Assembly: GCA_045805565.1 (NCBI GenBank)
Contig: JBJMKZ010000004.1
Span: 50,257 to 114,256 of the forward strand
Direction of reading: 5' to 3'
DNA length: 64,000 nt
Origin: DATAEY01 sp045805565
Lineage (GTDB): Bacteria > Actinomycetota > Thermoleophilia > Solirubrobacterales > Solirubrobacteraceae
Below the pieces are notes generated by a model. It was not told the DNA's origin and made no database searches. It saw nothing but the letters and a program-made list of their open reading frames with translations. Position 1 is the first letter of the stretch. The number at the start of each line of letters is the position of its first letter. Shown one piece after another: positions 9,193 through 18,261 of this stretch. The translations under genes and the position numbers were made by a program.

Positions 9193-9196
<4 letters not shown>
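8027..9196 (-). CDS. pgk: Phosphoglycerate kinase
   Basis: 389 residues, full length. It transfers phosphate from 1,3-bisphosphoglycerate to ADP. The N-terminal signature RVDFNVPL, the HLGRP loop, the LMLENVRY segment, GGAKVADK and the C-terminal GGGDSAAAL nucleotide loop are all present. The GTG at 9196 gives the expected start (KSLDEVDVEGKR) and overlaps the gap stop by 4 bp. It is the second gene of the glycolytic operon. Confidence 0.97.
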
Positions 9197-10197
<1,001 letters not shown>

Positions 10198-10304
10198 GCC
10201 CCGGCTGCCCTCCTGCTGAGCTTGCGATGCCCCGGCGATGGTCCCCCGGGCCGGGCGCGGGAGGCTATCAACGTCCCCGCGCGCGACCCCGGCGCGGTCT
10301 CGGG

Positions 10305-11258
10305 TCAGCCGCGGGGGCGCCTGTCGATGTCGCGGTGGACCACGTCGACCACGTATTCGCCGCTGCGGCAGTGAGCCGCGAGCCGCTCGGCGACGGCAAC
10401 CGACCGGTGCCGCCCGCCGGTGCACCCGACGCCGACCACGAGGTGCGCCTTGCCCTCGCGGACGTACCGGGGCAGGAGATAGTCGAGCAGCGGGATGAGC
10501 TGGCGGCAGACCTCGCCGAGCCCGCCGTCGCGATCGATGTAGGCGACCACGTCGTCGTCGAGACCCGTCAGCGGCCGCATATCGGGCTCATAGTGCGGGT
10601 TGGGGAGGAAGCGCACGTCGAACAGCAGGTCGGCGTCGCGCAGCGGCCCGTGCTTGTGGCCGAACGAGGTGAAGCTGACCGCCAGCTTGACCGGGCGCTC
10701 GGCCGGGAGCAGCTCATCGGAGAGCCTTCGACGCAAGGCCGCGGTGCTGAGCCCTCCGGTGTCGACCACCAGGTCGGCGCGCCGGCGGATCGGCTCCAGC
10801 AGCGCGCGCTCGTTGGCGATCCCGTCCGCCACCGCTCCGGAACGAGCCATCGGGTGCCGGCGGCGCGTCTCGCGGTAGCGGTCCAGCAGCGTTTGGTCGT
10901 CCGCCTCGAGAAACACCACACGGTGGCTCAGCCCGCCGGCGGCCAGCTCATCGAGGACCGACCGCAGCCCGTCGAAGTAGGCGCCGCCGCGGACGTCGGA
11001 GACGATCGCCGCCGACTCGACATTGGACCCCTCGTGCTGGAACAGCTCGATCAGCGAGCGGATCATCTCGGGCGGCAGGTTGTCGACGCAGAAGTAGCCG
11101 GCGTCCTCGAAGACCGCCATCGCGGTCGACTTGCCGGCGCCCGAGAAGCCGGTGATCACCACCAGGTCGGCCAGCTTGGCGCCCGCGGGCCGCAGCCGGG
11201 CGGGGTGGCGCCCGTGACGCAGTCGATCGCCGAGCCTCGCGGGGCGGGAGACGCCCAT
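10305..11258 (-). CDS. rapZ: RNase adapter / nucleotide-binding protein RapZ (YvcJ family)
   Basis: About 317 residues from ATG 11258; an ATG at 11300 is also in frame. The family normally begins near the LADLVVITGFSGAGKS stretch at about residue 29, so the N terminus is uncertain. Visible are the P-loop GFSGAGKST, CVDNLPP, and the C-terminal CTGGRHRSVAVAERLA motif with DVVHRDIDRR. RapZ binds nucleotides and in enterobacteria senses glucosamine-6-phosphate; in Gram-positives it is normally next to YvcK (GlmR) and WhiA, neither of which is present here. It lies 106 bp after uvrC in the same direction. Confidence 0.92.
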   Translation of the reverse strand: MGVSRPARLGDRLRHGRHPARLRPAGAKLADLVVITGFSGAGKSTAMAVFEDAGYFCVDNLPPEMIRSLIELFQHEGSNVESAAIVSDVRGGAYFDGLRSVLDELAAGGLSHRVVFLEADDQTLLDRYRETRRRHPMARSGAVADGIANERALLEPIRRRADLVVDTGGLSTAALRRRLSDELLPAERPVKLAVSFTSFGHKHGPLRDADLLFDVRFLPNPHYEPDMRPLTGLDDDVVAYIDRDGGLGEVCRQLIPLLDYLLPRYVREGKAHLVVGVGCTGGRHRSVAVAERLAAHCRSGEYVVDVVHRDIDRRPRG

Positions 11259-11364
11259 GGCGCCTAGTCTGCGTTCCCGTCCGGACGGCGGTGTGACCAC
11301 GCAGTTAAGAACCCATCCCCCGCGAGCGGGTTGCGCAGCGGCGCCGGGGCCCCGTCCGGGCGGG

Positions 11365-13236
11365 TCAGCGCCCGGTCTTGTTGAGCGCGGCGTACAGCTC
11401 GCGAGCCACTTTGCCGGGGACGCCGGGCGCCGCCTCCAGCTCCTCCCGGGTGGCCGACAGCACCTCTTCGGGCGAGCCGAAATGGCTGAGCAGGGCGCGC
11501 TTGCGCGCCGGCCCGATGCCGCTAAGCCCGTCCAGGACGGAGGCGGTCATCGCGCGGTCGCGCCGGATCCGGTGGTGGGCGACCGCGAAGCGGTGCGCCT
11601 CGTCTCGAACCCGCTGAAGCAGTTGCAGTTCGGGCGTGTCGTGCTCGAGGCGCAGCGGGGTCCGCCGGCCGGGGAGGAACACCTCCTCGACGCGCTTGGC
11701 CAGCGCCACCACGACGACCCCCCGCTCTCGGAACCCCCGCAGGGCCCGTAGGCCACTCGAGAGCTGTCCCCTCCCCCCGTCGATGACGATCAGGTTCGGC
11801 AGGCACGAGAAGGAGCGATCACGCTCGGGGTCGTGCGGTGAGAGGTCTCGCTGGGACTCGAACCGCGCAAGGCGCCGGCCGAGCACCTCGGCGATCGCCG
11901 CGAAGTCATCCGAGCCGTCGACCGTGCGGATGGTGAACCGGCGGTAGTCGGACTTCTTCGGCGCCCCGCCCTCGAACGCCACCATCGAGGCGGTGGTGTG
12001 GGTGCCGCCGAGGTTGGAGACGTCGAAGCACTCGATCCGCACCGGCGGCACGTCGAGGCGCAGGGCACGCTGAAGGCCGTCGAGGGCCTCGGCGCGACGT
12101 TGCCGGCGCCGTTCGTCCTTGAGCCGCTCCTGGTCGAGCGCCAGCCGCGCGTTGCGCTCGGCCAGCTCGAGGATGCGCCGCTTGTCGCCGCGCTCGGCGG
12201 GGCGTACCTCGACCGGGCCGCCGCGCCGTGCGCTCAGTGCCTCGGCCAGCACCGGGCGCTCGCCGACCTCACGCTGAACGACGACCTGGGACGGTATCGC
12301 CATCGCCGAGCCGTAGTACTGGAGCAGGAACTCCTCGACCACCTCGGGGAGCTCGCGTTGGCCCTCGTTCTCGAGATAGAAGGACTGCCGGTCGGAGAGC
12401 ACGCCGTCGCGGACCTGGAAGACCTGGGCGTTGGCCTCGGCGGCGTCGACTGCCACCGCCACCGCGTCGACCGTGCCCACCGACTCGTTGGCCACGCGCT
12501 GACGCTCCAGCAGCGAGCGCACCGCCCGCAGGCGGTTGCGCTCGAGGGCCGCCAGTTCGAACTCCTGGGCCGCGGCGGCCTCCGACATGCGGCGCTCGAG
12601 CTCGCGCTCGATCTCGCGGTAGCGTCCGGAGAGGAAGGCGATCACGCCGTCGATCGAGTGGCCGCGATAGCGCTCGCGGTCGACGTAGCCGACGCAGGGC
12701 GCCTCGCAGCGCTTGATGTAGTAGTCCAGGCAGGGCGAGCCGCTGCGCCGGCCCGGCTCAGGTCCCTCGCAGGAGCGAAACAGGAAGACCTTCTGCAGCA
12801 GGTCGAGCGTGCCGCGGACCCGCTTCGCGTTCGAGTAGGGGCCGAAGTAGGCACGTCCCCGGCGGTGGCGCTCCCGGGTGAAGTAGACGCGGGGGAAGTC
12901 CTCGTCGAGCGAGATGGCGATGTACGGATACGACTTGTCGTCTCGCAGCCGGATGTTGAAGCGCGGCTTGTACTGCTTGATGAAGTTCTGCTCGAGCAGC
13001 AGCGCCTCGGCCTCGGTGGCGACCACGGTGGCCTCGATCGAGTCGATCAGCGGGACCAGCTCGGCCGGCCCGAACGCGGTCCGGCCCGAGAAGTGCGACG
13101 CCACCCGCTTGCGCAGCGACTTCGCCTTGCCGACGTAGATCACGCGGCCCTTCGAGTCCCGGAACAGATAGACGCCGGGCGCGTCCGGCAGGGCATGGCG
13201 CTGCTGGGCGAGCCGGTCTGTGGCCGCGGCGGACAT
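11365..13236 (-). CDS. uvrC: Excinuclease ABC subunit C
   Basis: 623 residues. It makes both incisions in nucleotide excision repair with UvrB. Domains in order: GIY-YIG nuclease at about residues 15-95 (GVYLFRDSKGRVIYVGKAKS), a cysteine cluster region (CLDYYIKRCEAPCVGY), the UVR motif near 205-240, the RNase-H-like nuclease at about 385-540 (ECFDVSNLGGTHT, VIDGGRGQL), and a helix-hairpin-helix pair at the C terminus (DGLSGIGPARKRALLSHFGS). It starts with ATG 13236 after a TATCCT box 9 nt upstream. Confidence 0.97.
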   Translation of the reverse strand: MSAAATDRLAQQRHALPDAPGVYLFRDSKGRVIYVGKAKSLRKRVASHFSGRTAFGPAELVPLIDSIEATVVATEAEALLLEQNFIKQYKPRFNIRLRDDKSYPYIAISLDEDFPRVYFTRERHRRGRAYFGPYSNAKRVRGTLDLLQKVFLFRSCEGPEPGRRSGSPCLDYYIKRCEAPCVGYVDRERYRGHSIDGVIAFLSGRYREIERELERRMSEAAAAQEFELAALERNRLRAVRSLLERQRVANESVGTVDAVAVAVDAAEANAQVFQVRDGVLSDRQSFYLENEGQRELPEVVEEFLLQYYGSAMAIPSQVVVQREVGERPVLAEALSARRGGPVEVRPAERGDKRRILELAERNARLALDQERLKDERRRQRRAEALDGLQRALRLDVPPVRIECFDVSNLGGTHTTASMVAFEGGAPKKSDYRRFTIRTVDGSDDFAAIAEVLGRRLARFESQRDLSPHDPERDRSFSCLPNLIVIDGGRGQLSSGLRALRGFRERGVVVVALAKRVEEVFLPGRRTPLRLEHDTPELQLLQRVRDEAHRFAVAHHRIRRDRAMTASVLDGLSGIGPARKRALLSHFGSPEEVLSATREELEAAPGVPGKVARELYAALNKTGR

Positions 13237-13245
13237 CGTCCTTCG

Positions 13246-13251
13246 AGGATA
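13246..13251 (-). promoter_or_regulatory. Candidate -10 box (TATCCT) for uvrC
   Basis: On the minus strand TATCCT ends 9 nt before the uvrC ATG, matching the spacing seen for other proposed leaderless promoters in the window. Confidence 0.35.
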
Positions 13252-13309
13252 CGAGGGACCGGCGTCGGGACACGGTGCCGGACGGATCCGAGCCGTGACA
13301 GGCGGCGTC

Positions 13310-14623
13310 TCAGCGCACGAGCCGCACCGACAGCTCCGACCCCAGCCCGGCGCTGTCGCCGAAGCCGTTCAGCAGGCCCAGGATGCGCGCGACGTAGCCC
13401 TGGGTCTCGGGATAGGGCGGTATGCAGCCGCACCGCGCCACGGCGCCCGGACCGGCGTTATAGGCGGCCAGTGCCAGCGGCACCGACGCGAAGCGGCGCA
13501 GCAGGTCGCGCATCAGATGCGCCTGGGCGTCGATCGAGGCCCCGGCGTCGTAGGGGTTCGACAGGCCGTAGGAGCGCGCGGTCCCCGGCATGAACTGGGC
13601 GATGCCCTGGGCACCAGCGGACGAGCGGGCAAACGGGTTGAAGTTCGATTCCGCATAGAGCTGGGCCGACAGCAGGCCGGCGGAGACGCTCCAGCGCTGC
13701 GATGCCCGAATGATCGCCGGCGCGAAACGGGCGGGCACGAACGAGGGGACCGCGCTGCGGCCGTCGCCGCGGGAGTCGCCGAAGCCGACCGAAGCGCTCC
13801 CCGGGTTGCGGGTGTATCCGAAGTGCCAGGGCTCCCAGGAGTACCGCTGGACGAACCCGAAGCGCGTGGCGTTGGCCGCCAACCACCGGTAGGCGCCGGG
13901 CGGCCCGAGGTCGAGCTCGGTCCCGAGACGGTGCAGCGACTTCCCGGGCGGCGCCACCCACCGTGGATCGGGATGGCGGGCGTACAGAACCGCCTGCTCG
14001 GCGTCGCTGCGATAGCCGCTGTTGATCGTCAGCGACACGCCGGCGGCTGCTGCAGCGGCCGCCATGCGGTCGAAAGCCAGCGCGACATCGGGGCGCATGG
14101 GCTTGCCCTGTCGGTAGGCGAGCGGCCCGTTGTACGCGCCTCCACTCGCCCAGCCCGTCAACCCGCCGCCGGGAGGGCTCAGCTCGGCCTCGGCGCCGGC
14201 GCTGATCGCAACCGAGCGCGTAGTCCCGCCGGCGCTCACCACGGCGGGATCCGAGACCTCGGCGCGAATGCGCACCGGCGCGAAGCTGGTCGCGTCGGGG
14301 AAGGCGATCGCCAGCGAACGGGCGCCGTTGAGCCGTCCCGTCCGGTCGGCCGCGGCCCGCCCCAGCGCCAGGTAGGCGGCCTTCTCGATATGCCGGGGGT
14401 TGGGGGCGTCTCCGATGAACGGGGGCTCGAACAGCCGCTCGTAGGACGCGCGCATCGCCCGCGCGCCGGCCAGTGCCGCCAGGTCGGCGGCGCGCTGGTC
14501 GGCGCCCTGCCGCCCGACCCCCCTCGCGACCGCGCCCAGCACGAAAGCGCCCACCGCGGCCGCCGCCAGCGCCCCGACCAGCAGCAGCAGGGCCTGTCCC
14601 CGCTGGTCCCGGGCGCGGGTCAC
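13310..14623 (-). CDS. TadG-like N terminus fused to VanY carboxypeptidase and lytic transglycosylase
   Basis: 437 residues with three parts. Residues 1-50 are a Tad-type pseudopilin-like N terminus (RGQALLLLVGALAAAAVGAF, then a DQRAADLAALAGARAM segment). About 175-290 is a VanY/M15 D,D-carboxypeptidase: SGYRSDAEQ, SLHRLGTELDLG and PWHFGY contain the zinc ligands and catalytic residues. About 310-415 is an SLT lytic transglycosylase with the catalytic Glu in AESNFNPFARS followed by GAQGIAQFMPGTA and AYNAGPGAV. It would sit in the membrane and cut both peptide and glycan parts of peptidoglycan. The GTG start overlaps the upstream stop (GTGA). It is the last gene of a four-gene Tad-like operon. 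Confidence 0.85.
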   Translation of the reverse strand: MTRARDQRGQALLLLVGALAAAAVGAFVLGAVARGVGRQGADQRAADLAALAGARAMRASYERLFEPPFIGDAPNPRHIEKAAYLALGRAAADRTGRLNGARSLAIAFPDATSFAPVRIRAEVSDPAVVSAGGTTRSVAISAGAEAELSPPGGGLTGWASGGAYNGPLAYRQGKPMRPDVALAFDRMAAAAAAAGVSLTINSGYRSDAEQAVLYARHPDPRWVAPPGKSLHRLGTELDLGPPGAYRWLAANATRFGFVQRYSWEPWHFGYTRNPGSASVGFGDSRGDGRSAVPSFVPARFAPAIIRASQRWSVSAGLLSAQLYAESNFNPFARSSAGAQGIAQFMPGTARSYGLSNPYDAGASIDAQAHLMRDLLRRFASVPLALAAYNAGPGAVARCGCIPPYPETQGYVARILGLLNGFGDSAGLGSELSVRLVR

Positions 14624-15267
14624 CGCGCCGCCTCGAGCGCGGGCCACAGGGCGCCGCGCAGCCCGCCCGCGGAGCCGACCCCGGCGAGGGTCAGGGCGCG
14701 ACTCGACAGTCCGGTCCCCACCTGGCACGTCACCACCGGCGCCGCCAGGCCGCTCAGGCTCTCCCGTGCCATGCATGCCAGCGCCGGGTCCTCGTCGGGA
14801 CGACAGGCGAGCACGATCACGTCCTGGCGCCGCAGCAGCTCGTCGATCTCGGGCTCCCGGGGGCCGGCGAGGGCCAGGGCAACCGGCGCCTGCGCCACGC
14901 CGCCCGCGCGCTGCGCGGTGGCGACCGCGGCCGCGGACGGTCGCGGAAGCGGCACACGAACGAGGCGCAGCGAGGACTCCGCCTCGACGCCGCGCGAGGC
15001 CAGCCGTGCCGCCAGGCGCCTCGCGGACGGATATGCCGGGAGCCGCGGCGCCGCCGGCCGGGTCCCCCAGAACGCCGCCAACGCGCATGGTGATCCACCG
15101 GCGCGCGCCAGCGCGAGAGCCAGTGCCGCGGCGGCCACCGCCGACTCGTGGGGCGGTCCGAGCACCGCCGCCATGGCCGCAGGTGCGGCCGCCCGCCCGC
15201 CAGGCGCCCCCCTGACCGAACCGGGCGCCACGTAGAAGTCGCGAACCCGGGCCAGCACCCCGTTCAT
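14620..15267 (-). CDS. Hypothetical protein in Tad-like operon (possible degenerate TadZ/ParA-like)
   Basis: 215 residues, Ala-rich, not recognised with confidence. Its general layout resembles a MinD/ParA/TadZ ATPase that has lost the P-loop: an alpha-helix like AVAAAALALALARAGG follows where GKT would be, and a later DVIVLACRPDEDPALACM strand resembles the region where TadZ proteins read out a target. No GKS/GKT or DxxG motif is present. It overlaps its neighbours by 4 bp on both sides (ATGA and GTGA), so it is tightly tied to the TadE-like and VanY/SLT genes. Function unknown; the TadZ link is inference. Confidence 0.6.
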   Translation of the reverse strand: MNGVLARVRDFYVAPGSVRGAPGGRAAAPAAMAAVLGPPHESAVAAAALALALARAGGSPCALAAFWGTRPAAPRLPAYPSARRLAARLASRGVEAESSLRLVRVPLPRPSAAAVATAQRAGGVAQAPVALALAGPREPEIDELLRRQDVIVLACRPDEDPALACMARESLSGLAAPVVTCQVGTGLSSRALTLAGVGSAGGLRGALWPALEAAR

Positions 15268-15599
15268 GACGGCGGCGGGCCCGCGTTCGCCCGCGCGGTG
15301 GCGGTGAGCAGCGCCCCCACCCGGGCCATCAGCGCCGGCGGCTGCAGGCGCACCTCGACCCGATCGCCGCTGACCCTGATCTCGACCCGGCGGGCCGACC
15401 ACGACGGCAGGGACGCCCGAGCGGCCGCCGCCGGGTCGCGGCCCTGGAGGATGGCGACCGCCCCGGCCTCGGCGGCGTGGCCGGCGTACTCCGCCGCCGC
15501 CCCCGCGGCCAGCAGCTGCAATAGCGCCAGGCCGGCCACCGCCAGGACCGGCAGAAGCGCCACCACCTCGACGGTCGACTGGCCCTGCCGCGACCTCAT
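15264..15599 (-). CDS. TadE-like pseudopilin
   Basis: 111 residues. The N terminus MRSRQGQSTVEVVALLP is followed by a long hydrophobic helix, the classic TadE/TadF form in which a conserved Glu follows the processing site. The rest is a short periplasmic or extracellular domain with a few charged strands. It overlaps the genes on both sides by 4 bp. TadE proteins are minor pilins of Flp pili or related secretion systems; no TadA, TadB or TadC gene accompanies it here. Confidence 0.75.
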   Translation of the reverse strand: MRSRQGQSTVEVVALLPVLAVAGLALLQLLAAGAAAEYAGHAAEAGAVAILQGRDPAAAARASLPSWSARRVEIRVSGDRVEVRLQPPALMARVGALLTATARANAGPPPS

Positions 15600-15973
15600 C
15601 GCCCTTGGGGCTCGAACCGGGCGCGCCCCTCGATCGAGCCCAGGCTCGCCGTTCCGGCCACCGACGGCACCGAGAGCGTGACCGTCACGTCGCCGTCGGG
15701 GGAGCCGTGCACCCGCAGGCCCTGCTCGAGCCGGTCGGGCAGGACGCTGCGGGCGGCGGCCGTGGCGTCTGCGTTCACCGCGTTGGCGCGGGCAGCGGCG
15801 CGTGCCGCCGACCCCGCGAGCCACGCCGCCTGCCCGGCTACGGCGAGCTGCCACAGCAGCATGGCCAGCAGCGCCACGAACGGGAGGACGGCCACCAGCT
15901 CAACCGCCGCCTGTCCTCCCTGCGCCGTAGCCCGCCGCCTCATGGCCGCCAGGGTCCCCCCGGGCGCCTTCAT
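15596..15973 (-). CDS. TadE-like pseudopilin
   Basis: 125 residues. After a basic leader (MRRRATAQGG at about residue 11) comes QAAVELVAVLPFVALLAM, a TadE-type N-terminal helix with the conserved Glu. ATG 15943 inside the frame would give a shorter leader. It heads the four-gene operon, which runs TadE-like, TadE-like, unknown protein and VanY/SLT fusion with 4 bp overlaps throughout. No prepilin peptidase is encoded nearby. Confidence 0.75.
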   Translation of the reverse strand: MKAPGGTLAAMRRRATAQGGQAAVELVAVLPFVALLAMLLWQLAVAGQAAWLAGSAARAAARANAVNADATAAARSVLPDRLEQGLRVHGSPDGDVTVTLSVPSVAGTASLGSIEGRARFEPQGR

Positions 15974-16029
15974 GGGACTAGGCGCGCGAGTAACGACTCG
16001 GCGCAGTAACTGGCGCCGGACGCGTTAGG

Positions 16030-16380
16030 TCAGTAGCGCTGATACGAGCGCCAGGCTACGAACACGCCGCACGAGGCGACCGCCAGCAGCGCGAACCACA
16101 CCGCAGTGCCGGGGCCGGAGGCCCACAGTCGCGGAGTGGCGGTGACGGTCAGGACGATCAGGCCGACGCACGCGTACAGCAATGCGCGCATGCCGTCGCT
16201 CAGCGAGAACACCTCGCCCCGGTAATGGCGGTACATCACGGCGACGAACCAGGCCAGGACGCCCAGGAATACGACGCCCAGCAGCCACGACAGCAGTCCG
16301 GCGGCGAAGCCCGCGCCGGGAGCCAGGTAGACGACGGCGGCCATCCCGAGCACGATCGCGATGTTGCGCACGTGCTTCAC
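16030..16380 (-). CDS. Hypothetical membrane protein with about three to four helices
   Basis: 116 residues from GTG 16380. Hydrophobic segments near residues 8-24, 28-48, 65-82 and 90-107 indicate an integral membrane protein with short loops (MYRHYRGEVF, TPRLWASG). A TAGAGT box lies 9 nt upstream. I do not recognise the family and there are no catalytic motifs. The neighbours are a methyltransferase upstream and the Tad-like operon downstream, with no clear functional link. Confidence 0.65.
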   Translation of the reverse strand: MKHVRNIAIVLGMAAVVYLAPGAGFAAGLLSWLLGVVFLGVLAWFVAVMYRHYRGEVFSLSDGMRALLYACVGLIVLTVTATPRLWASGPGTAVWFALLAVASCGVFVAWRSYQRY

Positions 16381-16389
16381 GTGGCCTGC

Positions 16390-16395
16390 ACTCTA
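16390..16395 (-). promoter_or_regulatory. Candidate -10 box (TAGAGT)
   Basis: On the minus strand TAGAGT ends 9 nt before the GTG start at 16380, matching the leaderless pattern seen elsewhere in the window. It lies in the 12 bp space after the methyltransferase stop. Confidence 0.3.
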
Positions 16396-17208
16396 GAGCG
16401 GGCTGGCCGCCGGATCGCGCTGGCGGCGCTCGCTCGTCGGCGCCGGCGCCCGCTGGTCCGCGCTCGCGGCCGGCTTGCGGAGCACCGCCAGCAGCGACAG
16501 GCCGGCCGGGAGGCGCACCCCGAGACCGATCAGCGCGGCCTCGATTCGCAGCGGGACCTCGAGCAGCCAGTTCACCCGCGGCGGCGTCATGTGCAGCTGC
16601 GAACGCGGCTGCGCCACTCGGCGACGGCGCGCCACGCGCTGTGTCACGCGCAGGGCCGCGGCCGCCGGCAGCAGGATCGAGTTGAAGTACGTGAAGGCGA
16701 CCGGCTCCCAGCCGGCGTGCGCGGCGGCGCGGCGCAGGCTCGCCCGGCGGTAGCGCCGGTAGTGGTGGTTGGCCTCGTCGTGGTCCGACCACAGCGCCTG
16801 GTAGGCGGGCACCGTCGCGACCAGCAGCGCGCCCGGGCGGGCCACCCGGTAGAGCTCCTGCAGGGAAAGCACGTCATCGGGCGTGTGCTCCAGCACGTCG
16901 AGGCAGGTGATCAGCTCGAACGAGTCGTCACCGTGGGGTATCTGCTCCACCGCGGCGGTCCGGACGTCGGCATGCCCGCGCGTCCTGGCCGCCTCGACGC
17001 CCAGCGGGTTGAGGTCGAAGCCCGTTACGCGGCCCAGGCGCCTCAGCTCGTCCATCGTCCGACCGGACCCGCACCCGGCATCGAGGATCGCCGCGTCCGC
17101 CCGCACCGGGAGGCGCTCCAGCGCGGCCGCGAGCACCCGGCGCCGGCCGCGATACCACCAGTGGTGGTCGTCCACCTCGAGCAGCGCTGCGAACTCTGAC
17201 TCTCGCAT
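16393..17208 (-). CDS. Class I SAM-dependent methyltransferase
   Basis: 271 residues. The SAM-binding motif I is LDAGCGSGRT near residue 41, followed by GFDLNPLGVE, the acidic loop FELITCLDVLEHTPDD and an LLVATVPAYQALWSDHD segment. This closely resembles the methyltransferases that sit in glycosyltransferase or lipid loci in actinobacteria. The C-terminal 90 residues contain two hydrophobic stretches, so it may be membrane associated. ATG 17208 was chosen because upstream sequence in this frame is not protein-like. The substrate is unknown. Confidence 0.82.
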   Translation of the reverse strand: MRESEFAALLEVDDHHWWYRGRRRVLAAALERLPVRADAAILDAGCGSGRTMDELRRLGRVTGFDLNPLGVEAARTRGHADVRTAAVEQIPHGDDSFELITCLDVLEHTPDDVLSLQELYRVARPGALLVATVPAYQALWSDHDEANHHYRRYRRASLRRAAAHAGWEPVAFTYFNSILLPAAAALRVTQRVARRRRVAQPRSQLHMTPPRVNWLLEVPLRIEAALIGLGVRLPAGLSLLAVLRKPAASADQRAPAPTSERRQRDPAASPL

Positions 17209-17265
17209 GGTGAGACGGCCGACGATAGCGTCCGGTCGCGTTCCCCCGCGAGCTGGCAAGCTGCG

Positions 17266-17949
17266 GTGGTGGACCTCGATCCGCGTGTCGCCGCCGGTAT
17301 GCGCGAGCAGCTGCGCGCCTGGCGCGCGCAGCTGGACGCGGGCGCCGAACGCGTGGGCTGGAAGATCGGGCTCAACGCTCCCTCGCTGCAGCGCGAGCTC
17401 GGGCTTGCCAGCTCGGTGGTCGGCCACCTCACCACCGCGACGCTGGTGCGCGCGGGAGAGGGGCATTCGGTCGCGGGCGGGACGAACCTGGGCGTGGAGC
17501 CGGAGATCGCGATCGAGGTCGGCGAAGCGGTGCCGGGCGACGCCGGCCCGGATGCCGCCCGAGACGCGATCGCGAGACTGGCCCCGGCGCTCGAGGTGGT
17601 CGACGTCGACCGGCCGTTCGAAGACGTGCAGACGATCGTGGCCGACAACGTCTTCCACCGCGCGTTCGCACTCGGCGAGCCGGCCGGCTCGTCGCTGGGC
17701 GACGCCGAGGCGACCTTCCTGGTCAACGGCGCCGCGGTGCACCGGCTGGATGTCTCGCAAGCCGCGGGCGACCTGGTCGAGGCCGTGGCGGTGATCGCCC
17801 GGACCCTGGCCGCCTGCGGGGAGCGGCTGGAGGCCCGCGACCGGATCATCGCGGGAGCGCTGGCGCCGGCGGTGCCGGTGGCGGCCGGGGACTCGGTCGC
17901 ACTGGACCTCGGCCCCCTGGGCCGCGTCGACCTGCGCTTCGGCGCCTGA
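17266..17949 (+). CDS. 2-keto-4-pentenoate hydratase-like protein (FAH superfamily)
   Basis: 227 residues. The opening WKIGLNAPSLQRELG and the metal-binding stretch LGVEPEIAIEVGE match MhpD/HpcG-type hydratases, which add water to 2-hydroxypenta-2,4-dienoates from aromatic ring cleavage. It is slightly shorter than MhpD (about 260 residues), with a compact C terminus. It starts with GTG 17266. No other ring-cleavage pathway gene adjoins it, although a dioxygenase of another family lies 12 kb away. Exact substrate is uncertain. Confidence 0.75.
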   Translation: MVDLDPRVAAGMREQLRAWRAQLDAGAERVGWKIGLNAPSLQRELGLASSVVGHLTTATLVRAGEGHSVAGGTNLGVEPEIAIEVGEAVPGDAGPDAARDAIARLAPALEVVDVDRPFEDVQTIVADNVFHRAFALGEPAGSSLGDAEATFLVNGAAVHRLDVSQAAGDLVEAVAVIARTLAACGERLEARDRIIAGALAPAVPVAAGDSVALDLGPLGRVDLRFGA

Positions 17950-17953
17950 GCGT

Positions 17954-17959
17954 TAGGCT
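17954..17959 (+). promoter_or_regulatory. Candidate -10 box (TAGGCT)
   Basis: TAGGCT ends 7 nt before the GTG start at 17967, giving a predicted leaderless message for the small membrane protein. Confidence 0.4.
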
Positions 17960-17966
17960 TCCCGCC

Positions 17967-18236
17967 GTGCGCAGGGTCGCCGTCTCGCTGGTCGCCTGGT
18001 GCCTCATATCGGCGCTGATCGCGCCGCTGGCGCTGGCCGGCGACGAGGGCCAGGGGCTGTGGGGCGAGACCAACGACAAGGTCGTCACCGGCGCCGGCTT
18101 CGTCCTGATCGCGTTCTTCCCTCTGTTCGTCGCGGTGATGAGCGCCATCCAGTGGCGGCTCGAGAAGCGCAAGGACGAGCGACTCAAGGCCGAGCGGGCC
18201 CGCCGCGCGCGGCCCGAGTGGCGCGGCGGCTGGTAG
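17967..18236 (+). CDS. Small membrane protein of unknown function
   Basis: 89 residues. An N-terminal signal-like helix (RRVAVSLVAWCLISALIAPL, ending ALA) is followed by a short polar stretch (GDEGQGLWGET), a second helix near residues 41-63 (GAGFVLIAFFPLFVAVMS) and a strongly basic tail (KRKDERLKAERARRARP). The tail should lie in the cytoplasm. The gene is preceded by a TAGGCT box 7 nt from the GTG start and followed 25 bp later by an enoyl-CoA hydratase gene in the same direction. I do not recognise the family. Confidence 0.6.
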   Translation: MRRVAVSLVAWCLISALIAPLALAGDEGQGLWGETNDKVVTGAGFVLIAFFPLFVAVMSAIQWRLEKRKDERLKAERARRARPEWRGGW

Positions 18237-18261
18237 CCGCCGGCGGGCCGGGGCCGACGCG

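Noticed and set aside
15974..16029. Hairpin GGCGC-N8-GCGCC as a terminator of the membrane protein gene
   Set aside because: The stem is only 5 bp with no T tail; too weak to claim.
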